A stretch of DNA of 64,000 nt from Spisula solida (Eukaryota > Mollusca > Bivalvia > Venerida > Mactridae): contig OX365948.1 of NCBI GenBank assembly GCA_947247005.1, forward strand, positions 1,364,001 to 1,428,000, read 5' to 3'. Positions 11,918-24,544 of this stretch are shown piece by piece. The position numbers were made by a program, and so were the translations under genes. Numbering within the stretch: position 1 is the stretch's first letter; each line of letters begins with the position of its first letter. The notes under the pieces are model-generated. The model was not told the DNA's origin. It saw only the letters and a list, made by a program, of their open reading frames with translations, and searched no databases.

Positions 11918-12021
11918 AAATTATGTCACTTTTTCTACTTAGTGCAAATAGTACAAATGTTAAAGTTTAGGTACAGGTTTTTTTGTACTATTTGCACTAA
12001 GTAGAAAAAGTGACATAATTT
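11918..12021. repeat. perfect 37-bp inverted repeat (hairpin)
   Basis: The arm 11918-11954 (AAATTATGTCACTTTTTCTA...) is matched exactly in reverse complement by 11985-12021, with a 30-base loop containing TTAAAGTTTAGGTACAGG. The left arm is the normal continuation of the dispersed repeat starting near 11820, so the right arm looks like a fold-back copy. A transcript would form a long hairpin. Confidence 0.95.
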
Positions 12022-12224
12022 ATATATATATAGTCAAAAGTATTGAAAATACATTATAAATTGAAACACGTACAATTACAACGTTAATAGTGAATAAAAT
12101 TGTGTATGAAAACACGAAACAAAATAAACTTCTCGTACAATACAATACTTATTAGAATTTTTGTAGTATAATGATTCCACACAAAATCGTTACACTTGAA
12201 GTGGAAGTTGCATAAGAGTGTATT

Positions 12225-14885
12225 AATTTGTATAAAATATATGCTTTGTTACATGGTCTCTTATAATTCTTGTTAGAATTGCTTTGTGCAATGTTTTAAT
12301 GTAATTGTATATTTATGCATCAGTATTGTATGTCAGTTTTACAAAAATGAGAAGTAAATCAATATTTTAAGTTGAAAATACACTTATACCGTATATTTCA
12401 ATAGCTAGCCTATCAGGGTTGAGAAAAGTGTTGGATACTTTGCTGTGGTATATATAACAATAGATAGAAATATACAATAGTAGGCCAAGCATAATAATTG
12501 TTCATCGCTGATAATGTATGCATTTAGCACAGAAAATGTGGATGTCCAAATCGTTTCGATACTAAGTTAAGTCAATATTACACCATTGTTTTAAACAAGT
12601 GAATTATTGGTCATATTAAAGCACACGTATATCAAATCTTATTTACATTTGTTCACTAATACAGTCTTAATCTGAGGCAACGATCGTGATAGGTTATTAA
12701 CCAATTAAGGTGGAATCACACTATAAAAAAAGTTCCTGACCCATAAACAAATTTGGTATCATAGTAAACTTTGATTTATTCCCAATTTAATGTCGCGTCT
12801 GATATCTCCGTGCGCGTCCCTATGAAGTTACTATGACGTCATGTTACCATGAAAACGCGTTTTGATGTCGTTCCGCGGAACGCAACGGAGTCAAGAAATA
12901 ACCCACACAGGGCTTCATTATTACACGTCAGGTAAGTAGTGGGTACCATTCGACGCATTATGTAATTCCAAATCCGGTCAGGTAATAATATATATGATGA
13001 ATCTAATAGCGTGCTAACAAAGTGAACAAAATGTCGAGACTGGCATTTTTGAGACTTCAAAAAATTATGACGTTTCGACAAATCGCAAAAATTCCAATAC
13101 AACTCCCCAGTGTATATATCTGTAGCTCTGACCATAATTTATGCCCGGATTTGTATGTATGCAATGCAAACTAAACTCTGAAACAGGACAACATGTGCAA
13201 GTTCAATGAATGCTAAATATAGAACGTCCCAATTTAATGGAAACGTACAGTTTTCAGTAGTAATATAATGTGAATAATAGAGTCGCCGTTTCGTCCACCC
13301 GACCGCCCGTCCATGCTAGTTCTCTGTTGGTAACTAGTGGATGAGTTTCAACGACACTTTATTCGTAACTACCTAACATTAATTTTTTGCGCATTCTATT
13401 ATGATCCAGTTTTATCTATTTTCTTTAAGTTATTGCACTTGAGTATTTCACTCATTGTTTTTTCGCGCTATTTCTGAGCAACTATTATATGAACGGGGTG
13501 ACTTTTATTAACGCCTCACGGCACAAATAGTACAACTGTAAAATAAACAGTTTGAACATAGAGTGAGAACATATAATATACGGCGCCATCGCTTTGTAAA
13601 AGATAGGGAAGGATGCGACAGTTGTCACATACTTTTGGGCCCCTTTAGGGCACTGATCCTGACCCCTTTGTCTAGCCTTATATTCCTTCTGCAGAAAAAA
13701 CGTTTTGGCGCTAAATGTTAATGCAATTCCACAAGGAATCGTACCGCAATGGCGGGTAGGACCAGTCATTTCAGTTTAGGGAAATCTGCGTTTTAAAGCC
13801 CTCTTTAAAGGGGACAAGTGAGCCCAAAAAACATGTGCACGACCTTGGGCCCGTAATATCATTTAGTCTGGGATGCATGTGTACCCATGACAGTAAAATT
13901 CCCGAATTTTGGCATATAGGTCGTAAGCTACGGAAGGCCGAAATGGCCATCCCGGCAAGACTGCATTAGTACGATATGGTAGCGGAAAGGATATAGCATT
14001 TTTTGAAAAATGAATTGTATTCGAACTGACTCTTTATTCGAATAAAGCTTCCAATAGCAACGAGCAAAACTCATGCGAATACTGCTAGTACAGGCCCCGA
14101 GGTGTGAGAGCTCAGTAAGCACACCCGATGCACACTCTAACTGTTCTTCACTAAAGTATTACTAGTTTATATTCGGTCGGTTCAAATTCATTTTCAGTTG
14201 GAAATGAATATTTTGGTCAAAGTTTGTGCAATGTTATATCTCATATAATGGTCGAAACAGTGTTGTGTTATTATCGCGTATGCAGTAATACTCTTCCATG
14301 TGTATATCATATACCTATACATACGTAAAAAATTGTTAAACTACGTGCCTATATTTAAAAGCGCAATGCCTGTTTGTAAAGTTGTAAAAACAAAATAATA
14401 TATCCGTCAATAACTTTCCTAGTCGGAAAACTTATCATAGGATTAAAAGTCCGAGACAATTTAACTGCAAGTTCGAATGTTTTAAATGCTAGTCCCACGA
14501 GATTAGAGTTTTGTGGTATTACAGGTTTATCGTCTACGAAATCGTACAAGGCCCTGCGAGTTCCGCACGACGTGTCTGCGATCACAGGTCCATGAAAAGT
14601 GACCTAGCCCACCTATATATACGTATTTAAATAGAAGGTCTGCAACGAAGGATTTCCCAATATATACACGCCACTGACAGAAACATTCACAACTCAATTA
14701 TTACTGCATCAAATCTCACAGGGTTTTTTGCAGAATGCTCGTAAAACATAAGTTCCGATGATAAAACAAACATTCTGGGTCTCAAACGCATGTTTCTCCG
14801 AAAATTTTGCGTCGGACAACGGTCAGAGCGGCCAATTTTCGCCACTTGCTCTAAACCTGTCCCCTCAAATGTGACGATTTGACGT
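12225..14885. repeat. left arm of a giant inverted repeat
   Basis: Three collinear blocks are present in reverse complement on the right: 12225-12712 with 28883-30060, 12713-13110 with about 27105-27501, and 14575-14885 with 26225-26525. Examples of shared words are CTTAATCTGAGGCAACGAT, GCGCACGGAGATATA (near-match) and CAAGTGGCGAAAATTGG. By eye the arms are diverged by substitutions and small indels. Between 13110 and 14575 the left arm holds about 0.9 kb more than the right. The left arm is free of the insertions that break the right arm and therefore serves as the empty site. Short open frames here (12839-13135, 13485-13769, 14687-14923, all minus) are unassigned. Confidence 0.85.
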
Positions 14886-15465
14886 GTTTTTTCACCTGAA
14901 TTGATGCTTTGTGGCGGCATCAATCAAGTCTGGAATTTAATATTTGCAATGAGTAACAACAAACGATCGTTCTAACTGTACGACGCGAAAGCATGCTCAT
15001 CAAAACGATGCATCGTACAAGAATCGCTATTTTAATTGAAATATCATAAACAATTTTCGCTTCCGCATTTCGTCATTTTACTGTCCCGCAGTGAATCGCA
15101 GAATGGCAGCACGTGTACGTCCCATTGTAACATATATGTTCATTGGACGGACCGATAACGGGGTTAGCCAATCGATAGTTAGTATTTTGGACACACCTTG
15201 GAACTTTTGTGCTAAAATATTGTTGACAGGAGGCCCTAAAAATGATAAGAGTACTGCTACAGCCTTCGACAATCGTCTTGTGGTGTGTGACCTAAATCAA
15301 CCAGTCTTCACGATAAAATAATTATTATGAGCGCCATATTACGTCATAACAAACTGTGTTAAACCGTGTCAAACTAAAATATTAAGATGTCAACACTCTA
15401 AATCCACGTCGATCTGACAATATTTCAAGACGAAGGAGGGTTCATCGGAGGTGTTTGTGTATACA

Positions 15466-15504
15466 ATGGGGATCCTTGAGGTGTTAGAACCACCGTTGAA
15501 TCGG
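15466..15504 (+). CDS. candidate first coding exon, unrecognised host gene
   Basis: ATG opens 13 codons (MGILEVLEPPLNR) that end exactly at CGG followed by GTAAGT, a textbook vertebrate/mollusc-style donor, in phase 0. The sequence looks like a real N-terminus but is too short to prove anything. I cannot name the protein. Later exons on the same strand could include 17864-18075. Chance is a real alternative. Confidence 0.25.
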
Positions 15505-16829
15505 GTAAGTTAGTAATGTGTGAAATGACAGCTGTAAATTTCGAACTGGTTTGACCCGGAAGTGTCTGAACATTTGTTGATTACTGTATTAGTAACAAAG
15601 TTATTCCCACACAATCAATTTGAATTGCATTTCAATAATAATGAAAATAAGAGTAGAACTAGAAATTAATTGGAACATGTGATTAACCTGAACTGGTTTA
15701 TTGTCTGCACACTATTATTAGTATAAAAGTTCTTAAATCTTCAATCTTGGCAGCATGATTATTATATACATTTGTACTAGACCTGCACTGTATCAACTGT
15801 GCTGGGTCAAGTTGAATCACTATTTGTGCTGTTTAAGTATTACATTACTGTACATAATTGATTGCATTTAGAAATCCACTTACAACAGTGAAATATAATT
15901 TACTGTATATAATAATTTTCTATGTGCCAATCATGTAATTTGTCTCATGAAGAGGTCAGCTATTGTGCTCTTGGAAATCCAACCTGGTTAGACTAAGAGC
16001 CCTGGCAGATAACCACATGTTGCCTAAATTCCATGGGGTACAGACCCCCTATGGATCTGTGCATGTCAAATGATATATTGATAAATACATTATCATACTG
16101 AGGATACTACAGAAAAATTAAAGATTTTTTGCAGCATATTATTCATGCTTTTAAAATTCCAGGTAAACAAGAGGCTGTTGCTCTGACTGCTAGTATATAG
16201 ATGACACCTTGTGGTGATTGAAAGCCTGATGCTGACACTATGTGGTACAATACAAACAATCATCAAAAGGTGGCCACAATGTTGGGTTTAATGAGAAGAA
16301 TGTTATTTACAGTTTTATTCTGAAAAATGGAGACTGTTTGCTATCTTTTAAAAAAAATCTAAAACATCTTGTCACACAGCTTGTGCTTTGTTGGTATTTG
16401 AAGACATTCAATAATTATAATACAACATTGGTATTATTGTGAAAAATTGCACAGGAGATATATTTTTGGATTGAGACTGTTCTGCTTAAATAACCTTTAT
16501 AAGCAGGTTTTAAGTACTTGTTAAGTACTTGCAAAATCATAATTACTGTGAATTAGGTCACAACCAATATCTGATTGCACTTTTGAATTTGTACTATGAT
16601 TAGAAAGACATTCTCAATGCAGCTAACTTAATGTTATATTGTAAGACATGCTATTCTAGATTAATAATTTCTCTTATTTTGAGAGAATTTAGCACCATTC
16701 AGTGGTAGAAAGTAAAAAAACGACCTGTATATATAATGAGAGATTATCAGTGTATTGTAGTTGGTGAATAACAAGTAGAATGATTGAAGTTTGGCATTGT
16801 CTGTGTAGTACTTAGGCAGTTTTTGTCTA
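15505..16829. other. possible intron, no gene recognised
   Basis: AT-rich DNA without convincing exons. One short frame at 16242-16442 has no recognisable character. If 15466-15504 is an exon, this stretch is its downstream intron. Confidence 0.3.
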
Positions 16830-17440
16830 CTTTTTTCACCATGTGGCTATATAGAAAACTTCAAAAAAATCTTCTCAGAAACTGATTGTCCTATTTAAAT
16901 ATAAGTTCACATGAATGTTCCTTGGTCGACTATCTACCAAATTCTTAAGTTTAATTTTGATTGCCTAAAAAACATGGCCACCAGGGGCGGAGCTAGTTTT
17001 CACCATGTGACTATATAGAAAATTCAAAAATATTCTTCTCAGAAACTGCTTGCCCTATTTAAAAATAATTCCACATGAATGTTCCTTAATTGCACCTCTA
17101 CCGAATTCCTAAGTTTAATGTTGATTGCTTAAAAAACTTGGCCACCAGGGGCGGGGCTAGTTTTCACTATGTGGCTATATAGAAAACTTCAAAAATATTC
17201 CTCTCAAAAACTGCTTGCCCTATTTGAATATAAGTCCACATGAATGTTCCTTTATTAAACCTCTACCAAATTCCTAAGTTTAATGTTGATTGCTTAAAAA
17301 ACATGGCCACCAGGGGCGGGGCTAGTTTTCACTATGTGGCTATATAGAAAACTTCAAAAATATTCTTCTCAGAAACTGCTTGCCCTATTTGAATGTAAGT
17401 CCACATGAATGTTCCTTTATTGAACCTGTACCAAATTTCT
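16830..17440. repeat. 164-bp satellite-like array, about 3.7 copies
   Basis: The word ATGTGGCTATATAGAAAACT or a close variant recurs at 16841, 17005, 17169 and 17334, giving periods of 164-165. Each unit also has TCAGAAACTG, CACATGAATGTTCCTT and GGCCACCAGGGGCGG. I remember this unit as a common bivalve intronic/intergenic satellite. It is unrelated by eye to the 168-bp array near 5 kb. Confidence 0.93.
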
Positions 17441-17863
17441 CAGTTGAAAATGAAAATGAGAGTGTGAGTTTCTTGTTTACAAACTTGTAGTATGTAAAAG
17501 TTACAAATGAATGCATACTGTATATCAAAATATGAATGCACATTTAATTCTTGCATTGAAATATATAAGTTGTGAATTTCCATTTGAAAAAAATAAATTA
17601 TATGAAATATAAAAACTTCTGATTTGTTCTGTTACAGTAGATCTACATTGATTATCAGAATCAAGCTCAATTCTGTTTTAGTTATTTTTTTTTAAATATT
17701 TGTTAAGTGATTCCATTCTATTTTCCTTGGCATGTAAAAATACCTTAACATGTTCTAGACAACAGATTGGTTACCTTCAACACATTCATTTTCTTTTAAA
17801 AATGGATTTGTTGAAGGTTTACTTGAGACTGATCTCAAGCCTTCAGGATCAAAATCTAATACA
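17441..17863. other. possible intron or untranslated sequence
   Basis: AT-rich DNA. At 17771-17878, after an ACAG, two forward frames are both open to stops near 17878 and 17886, which makes it impossible to say which, if either, is coding. Confidence 0.25.
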
Positions 17864-18075
17864 CCAGCTTCAATTTTAAAATTATGAGTGGAAATTATTT
17901 GTCTTTGAATTTTAAGGAGACATCAATACTGTTACCTGTGGATAAAAGAAAGTATATTTCTATGAACATAACTTCTGTATTTGAAATAAACAGTTTTGAG
18001 CCTGATTCTCAAAAACAAGTATGTGAATACAGGGACTGGGCACTAGATAAGATCCAAGTGATGGTCAGAAAATAG
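17864..18075 (+). CDS. candidate terminal exon, unrecognised
   Basis: After an ACACCAG that could be a splice acceptor, a frame is open from 17865 to a TAG at 18073-18075. From the ATG at 17884 it encodes 63 residues of ordinary composition (LPVDKRKYISMNITS, then EYRDWALDKIQVMVRK). No domain is recognised. It lies on the same strand as the candidate first exon at 15466 and sits inside the spacer of the giant inverted repeat. It could also be an isolated chance frame. Confidence 0.25.
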
Positions 18076-21000
18076 TGTGTTTGTATAACCATGCACATAT
18101 TTTTTATTGATCATATTTAAAGTGAAAGATCACGACCACAGAGCTCTATGTATAAAATAATAGAGTTTATTGAAGGCAATATTGCCAATGAGCATGTATA
18201 TATATATATATATGTGATACATGCAATCATGAATGTACAAACATAAATATCATAATGCATGCATAAAATAAACTTCCAGAGACATCATGGCCCCTGACCA
18301 CCTGTTTACAGCTCTAAAAGCTGTTTATTTGTATTATATTGATATTTTTTGTTACATATGAATTGAAAAATGTCAAGTGTATCCTAAAAGTGCATTTTGG
18401 ACAGTCTGGAACTTTGAATAATTTGAGGCGGTTTGCGACATTTTCTTGATTGCCGCCTTGTCATTTGGGGTCCAATAACATTTAATGTGCATGCATGTGC
18501 CCGATATAGGTCAGAATGTGTTATTTGGTGTTAAATGGAATCTGCAGGCTTAATCCTGGTGACATATTTGAGTGAAAATCTTGAAATATGACCTATGTAG
18601 TACTTGTGATGGTCTGAGCAGAGTTACTTCCCTTGGCTGCATATAATCACTGCTTTGATGATTTCTGATCCATCCTGAGTCATATTTGTTCATTTGTTTG
18701 ATAAAATACAGTAGAATAAGGTTTATTGAGCACATTTACACTGCAGAAACACATCCAGAACTACATTTTGGCTTGTATTTTGTGATTTTGGAACAATGGT
18801 CACCATTGTTGATTCAACCATTATGCAGTTCAAACATCCAGATTGGACCTTTTTCCCGAATAAGTGTTCCGAATGCTTTATTTTGTGAAAAACAACTGGG
18901 CGTGAGACACCGAAGAATCATTTTTTGCATATTTAATATAATATTTCCCTTGAAATAGGAAAATAAACTAGCTATAGCTCTGGCTAGCCTGTGATGAAGA
19001 ATTAAATTGAATTGGGCAAAATTGAAGGATTTATATCATAATGCATACATAAAATAAACTTCCAGAGACACCATGTCATGATGTGAACATATAATTATTA
19101 TAAATATGACCAATGAAGCATACATGTGTACACACGTGTTTGATTTCAGCAGTAAATTACAGACAGGTGGAAGAAACGAAATGATCTAGAAATACACTAG
19201 ATCTCTGTCTAGACTATAGGGCCTACCTATTATGATATAATACACACAGTTCGTATCACAACATGATATGTCTCTAAATACTTATTTGATTTTGTGTATT
19301 GCACCTGTGAAACAAATATATCAATTATTTATGGATCTACAATTAGGCATTTTAGTATATGTGTATAAAACCCGATCGTTGCACACATACAGTAGATCTA
19401 CGTTTACAGTTTTAATAGGAGGACACTTTTGCATTAATAAGAGGACTGAAGTCTGCTTGTGGCCTATATACTTGCTGTCAGATGCTTTTCTAACCATGCT
19501 AAACAAGGATACAAGACACAAAATCACATTGGCTAAATAGGCCAATTATGTATATAGATATACATTATATGCATTATAGTAGGCATATACAACCCAATTT
19601 GATTTTGTGCCTTGCACCTGTGGTGCTAAACTGACGGTCAATACCACATACAAATAATAGGCACTAAACATGTACACACACATTCGATCTACATCTACTT
19701 TAAATTTATAAAACATCAGATCTACGAGCTGACATACATGAGGGTGAAACCTCCCCTTTCGGTACGCGGGATTCATGACCTTTTCAGGTGGTATTCGGGA
19801 CGCTAGGGTGTCGTACGCGGTACGCAATAAAAATGCCTATTGGTATTCAGTACGCAAGATTTCAAAAATAAACAAGTCAAACAGTTTCCTGCGGGTGATT
19901 ACCTGCGGCCTTGTAAATTAGTTGTATCGTTTAGGGTGTGGTTTTTGCAGTTTGGGTGTAATTCGAATTTATTCCGGTGTAAATTAATGTTTCTGTCAGA
20001 ATAATTCCAATACATGTAAAATCGGACAATACCGATTATCCTCCAATTATTTGGTTGTGTTAAATGTTTGTGCCGAACGAATGAACAAATTCAAAAGAAT
20101 TAGAATTTTTTATCATGTATCAATACCATGCTTCTGTTAATCAAAGCCTGCTGTTTAGATTCGTGGTCTCGCGTTCAAAGTGAAATTTCGGAATAGTTCT
20201 GCCTTCTTTGGTAAATAAACTATTGTAATGCGATAAAGACCGATGTTATTCGCATGGAATAATGGAATTAGTCTGGTTCACGACATTCTTACAAAATGCT
20301 GCTTTTTTTGGATATTTTTTTTGAAATCGTAAACCATCGAAAACATGTCACGTGCCCCTCCATGGTCATTTTACTTTTGGCAATCCAATATAACCTGCGG
20401 CTCAAGGTCGCAGGTTAATAAAGCTTTTTAACTAATTTAGAGGCAGCCATACCTTTTAGATAACGCGAAAACTACTGGCCACATAATACCAGGCCTGCCA
20501 TAAAAAATCATGCAATTGACTGAGATTCTAGCAAAAATTGAATTAAAGCGCGCGATTTCGGCACCTTCAATGTTCTGCGCTTAACGCACGAACCGCTTAG
20601 TGCACAGACACTTGTGCTGTCTTGACCACGCCCCCACAGTCGGTCGGTAGACCAAATGGTTTCGTTTCAATAACATAGCACGCTTGTCCTTGGATCTCTC
20701 ACTCTCACCATATCCTGTACATCTGTGACCCAAATCATGTATAAATTCCCGAAACTGATGAGATACTTAGTATTGTTAAGTCAAGTACTACCATTGTTAA
20801 ACACGCTGACAATGCGTTTGTACACTTGAGCCACTTTACCGCGAAGACCAGAAATTATTAATATGCAACATGTACGAGAGGTGTTCAACTTATATTTGAA
20901 CATAATTGAACATCCAGTATTTTCATAAATTTCACATCGAACTCGAATTGTGTCTATTCAATAGTGTAAAGAAATGTATCACGAGACATAAACAACAATT

Positions 21001-22082
21001 GTAGAATGTATATGTACATATGTAATATACTTAGAACAGAATCAACTATTGTATCGAGTGTGTTGATTTTGCATTTTTAAGGTCAAGTGCTGATGCTTAC
21101 TAGTATAATTCGCTTCTCTAATCGATGTTATAATATTCTCCAGATTTAAATTTTATTGCTAATTCTAAGGAGACTTCGGTATCCACTGTTTGGGTATAAT
21201 ATACCTCCCAGTCTAATTCATAAGGTACTTAATGACTTATTTTGTAGGGTGACAGGAAATTCAGTATTGGGGAAATACCCTGTCTTTGGCATGTTACCAG
21301 AAAAAGGGCGTGTCACATTTTTGTCGAAAAAAAACCTTTTAAGCCGTTTGCATAAATAAAATATGCGTTCACTAGTGTCCCCTTTTCAATTATTTTGAGT
21401 TCCGGTTTTCCAAAATATCAAACACAAGACCATGTCATGAAAGCGGCCACGAATACACCAAGCTTAACTAACTCCAACTTATGTCTATCACCATGAACCT
21501 TTCTAAAATAGCAGACTCTGTCTATGTAATATTTTTCTCTAAGATAAAAACATTAACTCCCCAGGAACGAAACATATTTTCCAATCATTGTTCCGTAGTC
21601 ACATATACAGCCTCCAAGACCTTTGTCTGCGCTCTTTGTTTTGCTTGGCATTGAGCTAATGAACACCGCACTTTTCTGAAATTCTGTATCTAACATTTTC
21701 GAAATAATTCAATTGAAAGTTGCTACTGATACTAACAACTTCGCTGCCATCCAACTTTGAGTTATTAGATCTGTGCTAGATATCACAGAACCAATGGACA
21801 TGGCGATTACCGGTTTCGACCATTTTTTGTGATTTTTAATATTTGACGCCATTTCGCCAAATTAAGCAGGTGGACGTATATCACCCTTCATATGCCAAAT
21901 ATTACTGAATGTTTTCACTGACATGGGTTATCCATAATATACCAACACTTTTTTATGCTTCTATATCGGCAATTTCTGTTAAAAAACCCAAAACACAATA
22001 CCCTCTACAAGATGGTTGATTTTGGTTAGAAAAACAATGCAAACATGAAACACACGGAGTGTATTTACTACTTAGACCCCGT
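18076..22082. other. intergenic, no gene recognised
   Basis: No coding region is supported. Small features: an (AT)n run near 18198-18214; a 40-bp direct repeat (CATAATGCATGCATAAAATA... at about 18250 and, slightly changed, at 19036); a GGTATTCGGGA/GGGATTCATG block at 19740-19810 that recurs near 25270-25330; and a hairpin AACCTGCGG...CGCAGGTT at about 20393-20418. A stretch at 20855-20920 is matched in reverse at 23155-23215. Confidence 0.4.
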
Positions 22083-23085
22083 TCACACTAGGCTACGCTC
22101 TTACTACGACCATGCCGATCTGTCCCGACCTGACTAAAAGTATGAATCGGGACGAGATCGGCGTCAAAACCAAGAAAATATATAAAAAATCTTCACCGGA
22201 ACGTCTGATCGACGCTTGTGCTACGATTTCGCTACGATCACTGCGTTTCCGATACGATGCTTGTACGCTTACACCACGTTTCCAACGCGATCAGTGCCGA
22301 TCATGAACCGTTTCTGCTACGATGTCGCAACGCTCTGCAAGACCTTAGTACGTTGGTAGACAGACCTAAAAGACTGTAACACGATGTTGCGCCGCTCATG
22401 CCGACAATACTACGAAATTGACGTGATCATAGTACGCTTTGGTATGATGCGTACACTAATCAATGAGTTTGGGTCATTTTTTTCACATCACTCATTGCCT
22501 GAAAGAGGCATTGAATCCATTGGATGATGTTTTATGTTAACAATGAACAACTTTTTCTACATAGGTGTTATATGCTGAACGAGTTCGTGTTGTTCAAATG
22601 TTCATGTACTTTCCTGATATCTCGACGATTTTTGGTTAAAATACTTATGTTTTTCCACATAATAATTTGCTTTGGTCTATGTCCAACTGTTGTAAAGGAA
22701 AATGACTATCATATATACCGATAGTATAACGCGATTACGTGTTTCAATAGAAAACACATTAAATTTGATGCCGATTGTACCACGATGTTATTACGATCAT
22801 GCAGATCCCGACAAGATGCTTCCCCGATGTTTCTACGATTATGCCGATCTTAATACGACCTTGCTACGCTCTTGCGCCGATTCGTTTTAGCCACGATCCC
22901 GCTACGTTTGATTTGAACATGTTCAAAATAAGCGTAGTAAGGTCGGGAAGCTTCCTGACCTACGCGTTTCCACCACGACTCTACCACGTTCACAAAGATC
23001 CTCCCCCGATTGACCACGACTGTCCCACGATGGGTCACGATTTGTACCAATCGTAGTAGCGGGGCCCCAGTGTGAACGCCCTTTT
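22083..23085. mobile_element. 1-kb CTACGAT-rich TIR element
   Basis: Imperfect inverted ends of about 30 bp face each other: left CCGTTCACACTAGGCTACGC, right (reversed) GCGTTCACACTGGGGCCCCG, both continuing to a CT.CTACGA stretch. Both flanks are filled with short degenerate repeats of TACGATNNNGCCGATC type (for example 22095-22330 and 22780-23050), while the middle 450 bp is plain AT-rich DNA. This layout suits a non-autonomous DNA transposon with subterminal repeats. No convincing target duplication was found. The short frames inside are by-products of the repeats. Confidence 0.6.
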
Positions 23086-23813
23086 AACAATTGTTCTTAC
23101 ATGGCTCAATAGAAATAAATCGATTTTATTGTTTTAGTACGGCAAAATCCGATGTTCAGTTTTGTTCAAATATAAGTTGAACATCTCTTGTACATGCATA
23201 ATTATACGTATCATACGACTACTGGGGTATTTTATACATACAGTGCAACCTTGTCAGAGATGTCATGTTTTTATTCAATGATATTTTCTCAAATGAATAT
23301 TTTGTAAATGTCACAATACTACATGTATGTGAGTGTAAATATGTACAAATATTTGTGTCTGTTGTAACTATTTCTGTATGGAATGTTATAGCAATGTATG
23401 TGTGGAGGTGTCGGGAGCAGGTTCTTAGTGATCTAGGCGAAGCCTCGGGGAAGTCGTGAGATACTTTGTGACATCTTTGTGGAAGAATCGGAATAACATC
23501 GGTAAATTTCAATGCAAGCGATGTGGCTTCCCCGATGCATCAATAATGTTTCGCTAAGGTGTCGGGGACCATCAGGGATATTTAAATGTTCGGCGAATGT
23601 TCGGTGAACATTTCGGTGACACATTATATGTTATTAATATTCGATAACATTTATCTTAGACCATGGTTAGCCGCTATTAGGCAGTCAACGGCTTTTATTG
23701 CCGTGGTAAATATTATATAGACAGCGTTTATTGAAATCTATTGTAATCGAGAAGCACGCCCTTTCAAATCGAGAATATCGTCCCTTTAAGTCCAGAAAAT
23801 CGTTGCCAATCAA
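23086..23813. other. intergenic, no gene recognised
   Basis: It contains the right partner (23155-23215) of the short inverted pair with 20855-20920, sharing GTTCAACTTATATTTGAAC. Two overlapping short frames on opposite strands (23219-23512 and 23265-23459) match nothing known. Confidence 0.35.
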
Positions 23814-23884
23814 CTGCCCTGCGTTCAGGGAAAAATGACGTGACGCAACGTGCGTCACATGATTTTTCCTTGAACGCAGGGCAG
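23814..23884. repeat. 71-bp snap-back palindrome
   Basis: The arm CTGCCCTGCGTTCAGGGAAA...GACGTGACGC is followed after a few bases by its near-perfect inverse (GCGTCACATGATTTTTCCTT...GCAGGGCAG), with about three mismatches in 32 positions. It could be a tiny fold-back element or a remnant of two facing TIRs. Confidence 0.9.
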
Positions 23885-24119
23885 GATTGAATTAAAATTT
23901 GGCGAATATTTAACCCCGCGAACTACTTCAAAATAACAAGTTCGTGAAATTTTGTGACATCACGCAAATATATGACTTTACAATATTGAGATGAACAACG
24001 TCGGTACATCGTGTGACTCGTAAAATTAATGTTCTCTATTATCGAAAATTAACGAGAACCACAGACGGCACATTCAAACACGTATCTGCTTTATTGTCCA
24101 CTCAATAACCATATGGTGA

Positions 24120-24165
24120 ACTGCGTCATTATACAATACAATATACAATACAAAATGTTTATTGC
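24120..24165 (-). other. possible LINE 3' end on the minus strand
   Basis: Read on the minus strand the sequence is TGCAATAAACATTTTGTATT followed by GTATATTGTATTGTATAATG. A polyadenylation-like AATAAA followed by a short TGTAT tandem tail is the usual end of CR1/L2-like LINEs. No coding part is seen upstream on that strand, so at most a short 3' fragment is present. Confidence 0.35.
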
Positions 24166-24544
24166 ATAAAACATACATACATATGCTTATAGCAAAATTA
24201 TATTCATTGATACTTTAAGTAAGACGATGATTGCGATTCGATGTGAATAGTAAATGAGTATTGTTGCTGCCGGCCTGAGACACAGACTTGCACAACATCA
24301 CGTACCATGACAATACAAGGCGTCAACGCAAGATAATACAAACATTAATTACAGGAATGTGTTATATGCGCGAGATGACGAGTTTCGTAAAGCAGTCTAG
24401 GACATTTTTATCGCTAGAAAACTGTGACAATTATAACTTTATTACGTTCTTGGCTTTTTGGACCACATACCACTTGATTTTCAAACAATTTATCCACCCC
24501 TTAACGCAGTGAAAATTGGCAAGTGCGGAATGAGTTGATGAAGC

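Noticed and set aside
14687..14923. 78-codon minus frame, open also in the partner arm at 26230-26402
   Set aside because: Conservation of an open frame in both arms is suggestive, but many differences between the copies change amino acids, so I see no sign of selection for protein.
15078..15321. Overlapping frames on both strands
   Set aside because: Two antisense frames over the same bases with no recognisable content; neither can be preferred.
22112..23056. Several 60-90 codon frames in the CTACGAT-rich element
   Set aside because: They are by-products of the short repeats, which happen to lack stops in several frames.
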